A program made the translations under genes and the position numbers. 64,000 nucleotides of DNA, from NCBI GenBank assembly GCA_030159075.1, contig BROG01000541.1, positions 62,001-126,000 of the forward strand, read 5' to 3'. The notes under the pieces were generated by a model, which did no database searches, had not been told where the DNA came from, and saw only the letters and a program-made list of their open reading frames with translations. Source of the stretch: Atrina japonica (taxonomy: Eukaryota > Mollusca > Bivalvia > Pterioida > Pinnidae). The stretch's first letter is position 1, and the number at the start of each line of letters is the position of its first letter. This document shows positions 24,946-38,600 of this stretch, in pieces.

Positions 24946-25129
24946 ACTATTTAATTATATTGGCAAGGGTCTGTCTGCTTTCATGACATGTCCTTTTGGT
25001 ACACCAATATAAGATTTTAATGGTCCCTACTCTATAGATATTAATGGTTGATTAATGACTTGACCTATGGAGTCTACACTTGAATTGAATTTTCATACAA
25101 AGATTAAAAAGTTTTTATATTTTTATCAG

Positions 25130-26319
25130 TTCCAGGGAAAATGATAGACGTACTACTTATTTTTGTAACTTTAATAGTTACTGGTGAAGCGCAAGGGCAA
25201 GGATGGGGAAATTGGCAAGGTGGTGAGATGCCTTCGTCTGGGTGGAGTGGGCAAAGTGGAGGCTTTAATGGAGGCCAAGGATTTGGCAATGGTCCACCAG
25301 GTGGTTTTGATGCCACACCGCCAGAATTTGCTGCTGCGATGGGAAATGGTGGTATGAATACACAACCACCTCCGATGCCACCAGGCATGAGCATGAGCAA
25401 TATGGGACAATTTAATCCAATGATGGGACAAGGAAACCCAATGGAGATGCAAGGACAACGAATGCAAAGAGGTGGTGGCGCTTGGCAAAATAATGGACCT
25501 GGTGGATGGAATAATGGTCAAAATCCACAAGGTAACACACCACCAACCACCACGGTTGAAACTACAACAATTCCAGTTCCAACGACAACAAAATTGAGAA
25601 GTGTCTTTGTCAAAACACACCTCAGGAAACAAGGTGGCCAAAAACCAACAACAGCTCCCAAATTTGCTAATATGGCAGGAAATATGAAAATGCCATTCCC
25701 GATGCCAGATGGAAAACCTCAAGTGGGGATGAGCATGAACATGGGTATGCCATTCAATATGGGTATGGGTATGGGTATGGGAATTAGTATGGGAAAACCA
25801 AAACAACACAGCATGAGGCGGCAGCAACAGGAAAACGTACAATCAACGCCATTACCGACAGGATTACCGACTACCATGGAAACAACGACATCCGTCTCTA
25901 AACAAACTAATGGTCAGCGAAACATGCAAGGCAGAGCATTTGGTATGTCCATGTGGAACCCAAATCAAGCCCAGTATATGAAAAAAATGCAACCAAACCG
26001 TTTTCAGCAAATGAAAAAACAAAATTATCTAATGCCGAAAAGTCCGAACAATCATCACAAAATGGCAGAAATGGAACAAACTCCGCCACAAATGAACAAA
26101 ATAACGCAATCTCCAGCTATGCAACATACAAACTCGAAATTACTCCATTCAAAACAACCAAGCTACAATACAAATTTTGATAAAAACAGCAACGCACAAA
26201 CTCCACTGGTTCAAATGTTTAGCAATGGACTTAACAAAATGTTTAATATGTTTGCCAGAATGCAGTCGACGATCGGAAAACTCGTAACGTCTATGGATAA
26301 GTTAGTCACCATGCAGTAA
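25130..26319 (+). CDS. Secreted Met/Gly/Gln-rich low-complexity protein (392 aa)
   Basis: Coding runs 25141-26319. The ATG (gggaaaATGA) is preceded by a good 3' splice site (tatttttatcag, exon start 25130), so a non-coding first exon is likely. Residues 1-18 are a signal peptide (MIDVLLIFVTLIVTGEAQ). Then come a Gly/Trp/Gln-rich segment (19-65), a Met/Pro/Gly segment, and a Thr cluster (PPTTTVETTTIPVPTTT, about 135-155). A Met-Gly run (MGMPFNMGMGMGMG) follows near 200, then a basic Gln/Asn/Met segment. The last ~40 residues look like an amphipathic helix (MFNMFARMQSTIGKLVTSMD). About 45 of 392 residues are Met and there is no Cys. No known domain is seen. The composition suggests an extracellular structural or mineral-matrix protein; this is inference. 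Confidence 0.8.
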
Positions 26320-27043
<724 letters not shown>

Positions 27044-27399
27044 AAATGTGATATACCTCAGCAAACTAGAAATAAAAGATGCAATACGCCATAAACAAGT
27101 ACTTATTTTCTGGACATTTAAACGTAGACAACAAAATTACACAGCAAATGTTGTGCTTTCCTATCGCCAATTTTCTACATTTAAGTAGTAATCTTCTTTC
27201 ATTGTCTCCATATGGTGTTTACATCTGCTAAATAATCTGAATAGCATTAGCCTGTTCTGTGACCGATCATTTCACACATAGGCAAATTACTAAATGATAA
27301 GATGTCATCCAAAGATGAGAATAGTAAACTTTGCAGTCCATATATTATGACCGTTTACAATTACAATGTTTCACTGGCCTGAATCTAATTCTAGAATGT

Positions 27400-27700
27400 T
27401 TCTATTTGTTTTATTTCAACAGCTCATAGTTGCTTAGTACAACAGTGCTTCCAACTAATGGATATTCCCATGATTCTTATAACAACAGCTCATTGTAGTC
27501 TAGACGTAAACGTCCTTATGACTTTATCATCAGTTCACATTAGCCTATTAGACGAACGCTTCCATCTCGTTTTTAAGCTCTCCATCTCATTTTAGCTTAG
27601 TAGACAAATGTTTCCAACTGATATCTAAATCTCACATTTGCTGGGTTGAGGGACTGTCTATCGCCGATATCTACAGCTCACTGTAGCTTAGTAGATATAA
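27400..27700. repeat. Degenerate minisatellite, about 70-bp unit
   Basis: Four or five diverged copies carrying 'agctcacattagcttagtag' and 'acgaacgcttccaactgata' themes. Ends where the inverted 358-bp repeat copy begins. Confidence 0.6.
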
Positions 27701-27706
27701 TAAACA

Positions 27707-28000
27707 TAATACCAAAGGTACAACGCTCAAGACGACCGTTTCTGTCAATTAGACTTCATTAATTGAGTTCCAATTTTAAATAGATTTTCTAAAGGGATAG
27801 TGGTGTAATACAAGGCCAAATAATAAATCTGAATACATAGCCAAATCCGTCTAACAGTAACCAGTGTACAGAGATGACTATCTTAGCTTTTGAATAAGTT
27901 AGAATTTAAATAGTGTTATCAGTGCCAAATATTACTGTAGTATAAGATTATTATGTGGTAACGAAATACCAGGTGCTAGGTTTATGTATAACTAAAAGTA
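27707..28000 (-). repeat. Inverted, diverged copy of the 358-bp repeat
   Basis: The reverse complement of this stretch aligns with the units at 10.08-10.8 kb; for example 'gtttctgtcaattagacttc' here mirrors 'gaagtctaattgacagaaac' there, as do the 'gatgactatcttagcttt' and 'ggtttatgtata' segments. The 'gtcgttgccactg' part is missing. Confidence 0.75.
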
Positions 28001-28806
28001 TAGGTTTATGTATAGGTTTATAGAAAGTTTCCATCCATGTATCAGTCCAGAGATAAAAGATTAATTCAACACCGATCGATCATTTATTTTGACTTTTTCT
28101 TTTGACAAACCTATAACTTTTGATATTAAATGTATATCGTATCACTAGTTGCTGTAATATATATATTCGGTTATTTACTGTCTCAAGGTGCAGTTTACGT
28201 AGCCATCCTTTAATGTCATAATACATCTCAAAAACTGTTCACGTACAAATTGTGACAAGTAACATTTCCTACAATTTGTTATACCATGCACGCGTTCACT
28301 TTCATCGTGTGCTGACCACATGTCACTGCACTATGTCCCAATGATATTTCATATATAATGTTTGCGTGTACATTAGTCAGAAAGACTCATTGAGGGCGAC
28401 CTTTCACAAAATTTCATAAAATTCTACTTTTATCTATAACAAAATGTTTCTAACTAATGTAAAGATCAGTCAATGCATCTTTTAATACTGCAGACAATTC
28501 TGACGAATGGGGAGTAAATGAAGTGTATCGTTGTAAAAGCTTTCTTGGTTTAAACAGTATTTATTCGAAAATGAAATTGTTACATATACACAAGTTATGC
28601 AATACAATTAGGGATTTGAAAAAAGCAAGTCTGCTTATATTAATTCATCTCCCTGTAAAAAATTAGTTTACAGAAAAATAATTGTTTTTGTGTTCGTTAT
28701 TTATAATTAGTCAATATAGTCATGTTCAGCTCATCTTGCCTTGACCAATTACATAGAAATTAATATGTTGATCTTATAACGACAATCAATGATTGTTTTG
28801 TTTTTT

Positions 28807-29370
28807 TTACATCCTGCTAAAATTTTCACTGGAGATTTCACAAGCTTTAGGCGACCTGCCACAACGTTTGATCCGTACTTTGAACTTACACCAATACAGC
28901 GTGAAACAATTTAATCTTTTCAACTTTTTCAATACGCAATTACAATAAAACGTGAAAGGATAATTTGTAAAACAATCCTTATGATGAGTATGAGGTATGC
29001 TACACTTTAAATTTTTCCAACTCGTGGTGTAACCTACAGTCGTATGCTGATGCACGTGATTATATCGCTTCCGTGAAAACCTGAGGTATGAATTACAATG
29101 TCGCTATATATCAACATACACGACAAGGTTAATAGAAGGAATGATTAGGATACGAGCATAATGACCGTCACTTGTCTCTTTTGTCACAATGGAGATCCGA
29201 GACATGATTAGAACTGAGTATCCTGATACTTCGTTAACTACAGGCTTTTGAAATATATGAAAATGTTTATCAGAACTACCAATGAACGTGAAGAAAATTA
29301 GAAAGATCATTGACTTCATAATCATCCCGGTAAATATGACCACACGTGGTGCTCTTACATACACAGACAT
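28807..29370 (-). pseudogene. Possible small secreted Cys-containing protein relic (one in-frame stop)
   Basis: Two open frames lie in the same reading frame, separated by one TAG at 29104-29106 and about 16 sense codons. The first (start 29370, or the internal Met at 29325) has a signal-peptide-like stretch MIMKSMIFLIFFTFIGSS. The second has about ten Cys/His-rich positions (for example CNCV, WCKF, RCGRSPKAC) and a basic C-terminus. Nearly 190 codons with one stop in such AT-rich DNA is suggestive. I do not recognise the family. A faint likeness in layout to FGF-type beta-trefoil growth factors was noted but is too weak to call. It may be a pseudogene, an intron-containing gene, or chance. 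Confidence 0.25.
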
Positions 29371-30704
29371 GATTGATTACACCACTGGTAATGTACTTTA
29401 TATGGGCCATGTTGACAAACTGTCCTGTTATACCAGACATGCGCATTTCACATGATGACAAATAAACTTTCAACATAATTACATACCGTACTGTATAATG
29501 AAGCAGATTAAAAGCCGTTAAAGTCACTTTACATAAACGTGTACTTCCTGTTTATTAGCATAATAAATATCGTCAGATCATATACAAAATTTTATTCCCG
29601 TCAGGTGTGTGGTTCTACGCTCACATGCCAAGAGTATGTCAATTAATGCCATTTTCCATAGTTACTAATTTAAATGAACTTCTTTCCAGTAACTGACACA
29701 AATCAACTCATTCACCCCTAAAGATACATTTGTTCTGGTCAAAGTCATTGATTTATAGAAGAGTCCATTGTTTTTCAGTGGTTGGGGAGTTGATGCTTTC
29801 ATCAATGCTTGCAAAATTTCATTTGTTCGGAATAAAGTCTTTATTTTCAACTGTTATTTTTTTTTTTTAATTTCTTTGAAAATTTATTTCAGAGAAGCAA
29901 CATTTTTTTCTCTGGATTTAGCATTTTGTTGACGCCACTTACTATGAACAAAGACGGAATGATGCAGCAAATTTCGCTTGTCACTAATAAATATTTGCTA
30001 TTTTCATAAAAAGAAATCGAAAAATTCCAAACCAATTTAAATATTCAATAGACTTCCACTGGAATAAGAAAATGAAAATCTAGTCAATTCACTTTCATAC
30101 AATTTTATTAAGAACATCCAGTGTTTGGTATTCCTAAAATGTTTTATTTCATTGAACATTGTACAAAATAAAAATATCTTAAAAACAGACATACATACCT
30201 AGTGCACACACAAACATACTTACACATATACATGTACATACAAACACACGCATACAACCATGCACATACAAACATACATACATGAATGCATCCATCCATT
30301 CATCCACGTTAACAAAAATATTTATATTTTTTATTATCCGATTTAAATATTTTTAGGATAAAGTTTATGGAATATCCACCTTAAACGTGATCAGATTTAT
30401 TTTGACGAAAAAGCCAAGTTCAAGGTTTGAAGAGTAATTGATAGAGTACATCCAATTGATACGGTATTGCTTGTTGTGACGTTATGAATGAAGATACATC
30501 TTTGTGTGAAGTCATTTGAGGAACTTTGATAAAGCTAGCTTAACACCGAGTCAATAGCAGACTACTGCTGGAAATGTTAACATAACTCCGTAACTATAGC
30601 TTACGACATCAATTTATAAGAGAAAGTATGGACACCCTGATGTTTATTTTGTTTCAGAATCATTTACAAATCTTACATGCTAAATCTTGCTCCATAGTCA
30701 CATA
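29371..30704. other. AT-rich intergenic stretch
   Basis: No gene seen. A low-complexity 'catacatacaaacac' tract occupies about 30185-30305. Confidence 0.5.
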
Positions 30705-30830
30705 CAGTGAACTCTCTTTACAACCACAATTTTCCGGTTTTTTAATTATTTTGTTTTTGTAATGAATTTGCTTTTATAAAGAAACACTTTGAAAACGTCA
30801 CATTAACCGAATGTGAATAAATCAGATATT
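30703..30830 (+). mobile_element. Fragment of pogo/Tc1-like element (left end only)
   Basis: 'tacagtgaactctctttaca' at 30703 closely matches the left terminal repeat of the element at 61661, and 'gtaatgaatttg' follows as in that copy. No right terminal repeat is found. Confidence 0.5.
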
Positions 30831-30951
30831 ATTTGAATTCCACAAAGGCTTGTAATCATGGTGTGCACTATTTATTAATTCCACGTAAGATAAATATCAA
30901 TAAAGTACTGATAGTATTTCTATTTGATATGTTGTGTTATTTTATGATATG

Positions 30952-31405
30952 AAATCTCGGATACTAAAGTATAAATCCACAGGATGTCCATGATACATAT
31001 ACAAATCTGATGTATACTGGACACAGAACTCTGGAAATGTAGAGGTGGGATCAGGTGCCATGGTGGAGTAAGCATTCCCTGTTGACTGGTCACACGCAGT
31101 CCACATTCAAATTCAAATGAAATAGGTGAGGAAAAAATCCTCGTCAGAACTAGTACAGACAAACAACCACTATGGAAAAGGTAACTTAATATTGCATTTA
31201 GTGAAACAGAGTAACTGCAAACAAGATTATTATACCTGTCGTAAAATTTGTGTAACATTGACATTAAACACGATTTTCAATAACTATGTGCCAAAAACTT
31301 GTCAGTAAGAAGTAAACCTCTGTATATAAAATGTTCATATGTTAAACATTCACTGGAACATCATTTCTGAGATACAAACACCATATGCAGGTGTTTCAGA
31401 TTTTC
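30952..31405 (-). mobile_element. Penelope-like element, C-terminal and tail fragment
   Basis: Translating the minus strand gives pieces parallel to the 14.7-kb copy: PAYGVCISEMM, then FYDRYNNLVCSYSVSLNAIL, then the tail with 'tggtgccatggtggagtaag' (plus-strand bases ggtgccatgg). Numerous stops and indels. The tail sequence is the closest relative of the 52-bp satellite unit at 20 kb. Confidence 0.8.
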
Positions 31406-32605
31406 GCCTAAAATGCATGATTGATCTGAATTTTTACTATTAATGCCAGAGATATAAACTCCGTTATATTGATGGTAAATAATATTATCTCAGTTTGTTG
31501 TCCATAGGTGAAAGTTTCAGAATGACAACAGTCCTAATAAACTGGTCAAATTGTACTAAAATCTTCAATCACACAATGTTTTAAAACTTAAATAGAATTT
31601 AAATCAAAGGCCTGAATGGCCTCAATAGAGTTGAACAAGTGCAGTCTAGAAAAAACTTATCATCCCGCAAAATTAAGTTGACTTGTATCTGTAGAGGATT
31701 AAAACTAGTTTTACAGAATATATGACCGACAACACAACACAAATAGTTTATTAAATTTGTTTTACCGTATCCAGCCATATGGTAAACTCAAAACAACTCA
31801 AATTATCGAAAATAATTTTTCAAATTCTAATCACACTAACAAAATACATATGATCATTTGAAATGTACATCAATATGCATTCCACCATGATTACATGCCA
31901 CTTGGCTCTTATATCACTGATTAGAAGTTTGTAAAAACATAATTAACTTGTCTTGAAACATTTCAGTGCAATGGATATTATGCAACGTAATTTTATTTCT
32001 CAAAAGTTAGCCAATAAAAACAAGAGAGAAGGTGAGTTTTACCAGAGCCAGCTAGCTTTCATGATATTCAACTGGACAACTGTACAACATGACTCTAAAA
32101 GACTTTAGCTGCAATGACACTCGTGAGAGTTATCTCCTGCAACAACAAAATCTTAGTCTTCGGTATTCATGTAAATGTTGAAAGTAGATCCTAGTGAGTG
32201 TAATAGCCTCCAGTGTATAGACGACTTCAGTATCAAAATTATCATTCTAGTTTAATTTTCCTACTAATGTGATAACTGTTACGACAGACGTTATAACAAA
32301 TGTATGAATAGAAATAAGATACACTGAATCTCCTTGAAAAATCCTTAGTTATAGTGCAATATATTGCTTCAAACTGTAGAAACGATGAAGTGCATGATCC
32401 CTATATAATGCTGAATGTTAAAACGTTCAACACTGATTTTATATATATATATATAAAAGAGAACATAAACAATGATTAAACTGCAAGACATCAATTCTCT
32501 TTGTTGTTTTGATATGTCCATTAATCCTCAACAGTAAAGACTATGACACAACCTGTTGATAAACTGGCATAAGCTGATGTTTCATTATTTGTTCAGAGTT
32601 AAAAA
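31406..32605. other. 3' flank of PNLDC1
   Basis: Lies downstream of the PNLDC1 stop codon. It should include the 3' UTR, but I see no decisive polyadenylation signal near the stop and no other gene. Confidence 0.4.
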
Positions 32606-32681
32606 TCATGAGGAATTCTTCTTGCTTGATAGGGAAACCATAGCCCAAATGCATATCCCACCTGACACCAATGTACCAGCC
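32606..32681 (-). CDS. PNLDC1: PNLDC1 last exon with membrane anchor and stop
   Basis: Acceptor gtttttcag. Encodes AGTLVSGGICIWAMVSLSSK and KNSS then TGA. The hydrophobic stretch followed by two Lys fits a C-terminal tail anchor, as in animal PNLDC1. Confidence 0.93.
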
Positions 32682-35600
32682 CTGAAAAACAAATATGAAA
32701 TTGACTTAAACCATATATCAAACAATCTTCAAATGATCTTTATATCAGCGTGAATTTTAAGCTATATTTTGTACTTGTAGCTAAAATATTCCCACAAATG
32801 CAATATTTACTTGATATTGAAATTTTAAAAAATTGACGCCTATTTACACTGTTTACAATGTGGCAGCAAATTGTTCTGTATTTTTTTACAAATAAGTCTA
32901 ACTTGTTCGTTTTAATACCAATTTGTGGATGATTTTGAAAAAAGGAGAAAACTGATGAAATTACAAATCTTCAAGATTCACTGACCTTGAAAATGGTTAT
33001 TACTGATATAAAGATGCGATAGATATGATAGGTTGCAAGGTTAAAAACTTATTGTTAAAAACTTCATTGCGATGTTTTGCAAGTCCTTAATCCTTACTGT
33101 ACAAAAATCAAGCAGCCAAAATATCAAGATATAAACTTTGGGGTTGATTTTATTTTTCATAGTAGCAGTCATCTTTGATGAACGGCAAAATTGTGGCATT
33201 CTATTCTGAAATGGGACCCAATCTTTTACAAAATGCCTGACTTTGGCCCAGGAAAAATGTTTAAGAGTCAGATCACAAACCATTACATGTCTTTAGAAAA
33301 TCCCAATGCCCAACGTGGTACGGTTTGAACAAAGTTAAGATATTAGGCTTAGATTTCAAATTTCCTACAACAAGCTAGTCAAGAGAGAAATTCATACATG
33401 TTTTGAGTCTTTTTTCTAATCCTGCTCCTAATTAACTCAATTATTATTTACTGCTATTGTCATTATTTGACAAGCAAATATGTTTAATCTAATCAAACTT
33501 GTCCTCATAGTAAAAACCAGTCAGAAGTCAATTGATTACCTCCACGTACAGGTTATATCAATAGTACAAACTTCTACAAACGTATAAACAGTGACTGAAG
33601 AATTGATCACTCTAAGATTGTGATGTACAAAGATACAGCTCACAATCAGCAAAACTTAGAGTTGATCAGAATTCCAGCAATTCTTCAGGAGGCGATACAA
33701 CAATGATGTAAACATGGTGTACTTACAGAAGTAAGTTCCTAATGACAGGTGAATGTCTCCACTTGCTGTATTTGGTGATATAAATCAGGTCATGTTTTTC
33801 AAAGTCTTTCAAAATATTTCTACAGCTGAAAAGGAAAAATATATTTACCGAATTTCATATTAGATTATCCTGGTTATTTAGCTATCAGAAATTGATTCAA
33901 AGACAACATTATTTTATTTTACTTTCAAAACCAATTCTCTGAGTGGCAAGAAATTTTGAAGACAAGCAAAACTCTGATCTGTATTTTCATATTTATGTGA
34001 GATCAAGTAACAACTGTGTCTAAATTAGTGGAAAATTATAAATTTTTATCAGAAATTAATTTCATTATTTTCGTGGGAAACCAAAAAAAATGAAAATAAA
34101 GCATGAAGGACAATACCAAGGATACCGTATCTCAAAATCAAGAAAAATTAATGTGAAAGAAAAACCAAGAAAATTTAAACCAACAAAATAAATGATTTTA
34201 CAGTATGTATCTCAGTGACCATCACATGATCACAGTATGTATACTAGTAAATGTACATGAATGTGCCAGTGACTATAAATGATTACAGTGTGTATACTGG
34301 TACATGTACATGGCTGAGCCAGAGATTATCACATGATCACAGAGTATACCTGTATTTGTCACCGAGTATCTCACAATTGTATCATGTACGTGATGTATAC
34401 TGCTATCGTCCCTATCTAACACGTAATCTTTGTGTAAATGGAACTAAATCACTACCACAAAAGAAGTATGTACAATTACTGTAAAGTGGCTTTTATTCAC
34501 AAGGATTTAATTTCGCTATATTTGCGATCAATGAAAATTCTGCAAAATTAAATACCCTTAAATAAAATATTTTACCATCATGAAGTATCAGAAAGACTAT
34601 TCGTAACCAATCCTACGCGGAATCTAATACCAGTGAATAAGTTCCATTAGGAAAAATGTGAAATTTTATCCTCGTGAAATTAAACGACTGTAGAGTATAT
34701 ATTATCATCATCAAAATAATGAGTGGATGTATACCTGTTGATGTGATCCGTTACCACTAGTGCTCGTCTGTTACTTTGAAGCTGTATATCTATAGATCCA
34801 TAGGGAGAAAACAACTGTGCTAGCTGTAACAAAATCACAAAAAGTACAAATCTATAGATACAAAGAGAAAACAACTGTGCTAGCTATAACAAAATCTCAA
34901 AAAGTACAAATCTATAGATACAAAGAAAAAACAACTGTGCTATAGCTGTAACAAAATCACAAAAAGTGCAAATCTATAGATACAAAGAAAAAACAACTGT
35001 GCTAGCTGTATCAAAATCACAAAAGTACATATCTATAGATACAAAGAGAAAACTGTGCTAGCAGTAACAAAATCTCAAAAAGTACAAATCTATAGATACA
35101 AAGAAAAAACAACTGTGCTAGCTGTAACAAAATCACAAAAAGTACAAATCTATAGATACAAAGAGAAAACAACTGTGCTAGCTGTAACAAAATCACAAAA
35201 AGTACAAATCTATAGATACAAAGAGAAAACAACTGTGCTACCTGTAACAAAATCACAGAGAAAGTATAGTCTGTTTGCTCTTCATTGAAAAAGACGTTCA
35301 GTCAATTTTTTGCAAAAACTACATAATTCATATACTTTAAATGCTCATCATTGTTATTTTAAAGGTTACACATAACAAAAAAACGAATTTTAATTGCATT
35401 AACCAATTCAAATCTAAAAGTTTCCCATTACTACATACTTTTTTTGATTTGAAAGAAATCTTACATTAAGAGCAAACTAAAAATTTGCATATTCATAATT
35501 CAGTTATGTATATTAAATTTAAAAGCATTGCTGTAAATTTCAAATTTGATGATTAAGTGAAATTTAAGAAATTCAATTAACAAACACAACTTTCAATGGA

Positions 35601-38600
35601 AAGCAAACAGACAATATAAATCTATAGATCCATAGGATGACAGTGTGCTAACTTCATAAAATCACAAAGAGAAAGTAGAAGTTTATAGATCTATAGATAA
35701 AGCCAGTGTGCTAACTGTAGCAAAATCACAAGGGGAAAGTCTGAAATACACAGTAAAACTACTATTATTATGTATTGTGAATCAATTATGTCAATATATC
35801 ATTGATCTCTAACCATCTTAGTGGTGCAATGATATACCGTGGTGCAATGATATACCGTGGGACGGTATATCGTGGGACGGTATGTCGTGGTAAATTTGGC
35901 AAGTTTAGGTTCACAGTTCTTTTTTTCGTATTCACAATATGCCAATAATACGTTCCAGATTTTGTCGTAGTCCGGAGTAACTGTCCAATATTGGTTTCAA
36001 AACTTAGAGTTTGACTCAAAACAAAAATGGCTGTCGCTCTCAAGTGTGGTCCTCCTTCAATAATTAAGTCAGTAAACTGAAGCATTGTTGCTTTAACAGC
36101 GGAAGAAAAAGACGGTAAAATGTTACAGATAAAATTGCACCGTTTGTCTGTATGTTGAATTGACAAATAAATCGGGCAACACTACAAACATGGTCACTCA
36201 CTCAAAACGATGTCACATAGGCATAGGCCTAACTCGATAACTGCCTGCACTCAAAAGGAAAAACAGGTCTCAGTACACGCTCTAATGGGTACCACATGAC
36301 GAGGTACAGGACAAATAAGTTTACAGAGCGCCTATAAAACTTGAATGCAAATAAATTTCCCTTGTTCAAAAGAAATTTCAAGATCAATTACAAACTATAT
36401 GGTGCTTGATATGAGACCATTTTCTCAAGTAGAATCAGGCACATTTCTTGCAGTGATACATATTCTTGTTTTGTTTTAAGGGCAGTGTTTTCCTTTTCAG
36501 GATTAATCAATTTTTCCAATGGCAGAATTTGTTTCTTTTTTTATTATTTTTGTTCGGATTTCAGAATTGTCTAGTAAAATATAACGTATCGCAATAAGTA
36601 TTGTATCGAGACCCAATTATTGTGATATGTATCGTTTTAAAGAGAAGTGTATCATTGCACCCCTAAACCATCTATTTTAGAAATTCAACAATTACTGGAC
36701 TACAAAAAAAAATTGTTTCTGTAAGTGATCAGCTGTGATAAAGTGGACATACCTGATTAACATTCAGTTTTTTTACTGTAAAACAATGGTTTTTCTTTGA
36801 CTGTTTGTCAAGACTCTGAAAAGATAATGAGCAATGACTGTCGTACTGATTAAAAGATAATGAGGAATTATGACTGGTTAGAATAACCGCCAAGACTCTG
36901 AAAAGATAATGAGGAATTATGACTGAGGCAGAATAACCGCCAAATAAAGAAAATAAAAGATAAAAGGATTAACTGAGGCAGAATAACCGCCAAAATAAAG
37001 AAATATGACTGAGGCAGACTGAGGCAGAATAACCGCCAAATAAAGAAATAATAAAAGATAATGAGGAATTATGACTGAGGCAGAATAACCGCCAAATAAA
37101 GAAATAATAAAAGGAGAATAATGAGGAATTATGACTGAGGCAGAATAACCGCCAAATAAAGTAATAATAAAAGATAATGAGGAATTATGACTGAGGCAGA
37201 ATAACCGCCAAAGTAATTTAATAAAGTAATTTCAAAAGAACAAACTTCATCAAAATATAGCATAAAGCATGGAGAATTTGTTTTTTTTTACAGAGATGTT
37301 AGGTCTTAAGATACATTACTCACCAAATAATGTAAATTTCCACGCATTAAGTTGATTTTATTTGTGAACATTGACATTTCTTGTAGATATCTTCTAAATG
37401 GACAAGGAATAACTTCTGTTGACCTACAAATAATGTGGCATATATAAACAGATGTATATGTCCATGATGTCAATCACAGAAACACTAATCACTCTAATGT
37501 CTGACATTAACATTTTGAACTTGCAAATGTTGAAATTAACATTTTAAGAACATAAAAATGTGTATTACACAGGAAATTCAAATCTACTTAATACATTGTT
37601 TCCGAAATCCCTACGCAGACCACTCTCTGTCAAGTGACTTTCATCACCATGTGACAAAATTTAAGGCCTATTTTGGACAAAATGACCGGTACCTACAGTT
37701 GTCCTCGTATTACCTGATAAATGATAAAGTTCAGATTAATACAAAAGGTCCTACAATTAATATCTTAACTATTTTCCTATATCTTAGAGTTATTGACAAG
37801 GAATACACTACTGGTTTGACTCAAAGTTTACATAAGTGTCAGCGATGGCGAATCATTGACCTAAATACACTTCAGTTGTAGATTCATATTTTTATTGGGA
37901 AATTGATTGAATGATATGTCATCCATCCACAAATATTTCTCTGGCTTTTTTCTCTCCCTGGAATCTAATTTACAAAATGACACCACACATGAGCATTTGA
38001 TTTTTTGATTTTTTTTTTACATCTCCCCACCTTGCTTTACTTTGTATTTACTGCCACAAAAGTGCCCTAAATTTTCTCAAAGTCACATGATCAGTGCGCT
38101 GTATTTTCTGCACCAATTTATATCTCGGAAACGCTGTATTGATTAAAACAAAGATTCAATGAGTCACATCTTTGTATAATGTGTATTTAACAGGATTTAA
38201 TGAAAGTATAACATGCTAATCATAAAATAAAATTTGAATTTTATTCATTTTGTAGGTATACATTTTGGATTATTTAACTTTGGCATTCTACCTTTTTTAT
38301 AATTAATTCTCATTGAAGGCATCCAAGTTGACAAAAACAATTAGCTGTCAAATATGGATAATCTAAAGCAATACACATGTATATCAAAGAGAGAAGAGAA
38401 AACACCATACACCCTAAAGTTTAATACATCAGACACAATATATCACAGATAGTAATTAACTTACTTTGTATCAGCATAGGTTGATATATGAGACAGTCTC
38501 AAAAAAACTGAAAAATATATACGTATACATTACACAACACAATATAGGATGTGGAAACAGGTCAAGTGAAAAATATACACATGTACAATACATAACACAA

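Noticed and set aside
25171..25842. 223-codon minus-strand frame rich in His, Ser and Trp
   Set aside because: Antisense shadow of the Met/Gly-rich coding exon, which has a signal peptide and proper start context.
28807..29370. FGF-like growth factor pseudogene
   Set aside because: The likeness rests on a few spaced residues and the final GRSPKA stretch; not enough to name a family.
35017..35288. Frames repeating LAQLFSLCIYRFVLF or its antisense
   Set aside because: Repeat-derived; kept only as a possible source of in-frame alternative splicing, not as a gene.
35786..36166. 126-codon minus-strand frame
   Set aside because: Lies within the hAT element and runs over its terminal repeat; no transposase-like motif.
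37558..37881. 107-codon plus-strand frame
   Set aside because: Antisense in a PNLDC1 intron, no recognisable domain and no signal peptide; chance is likely.
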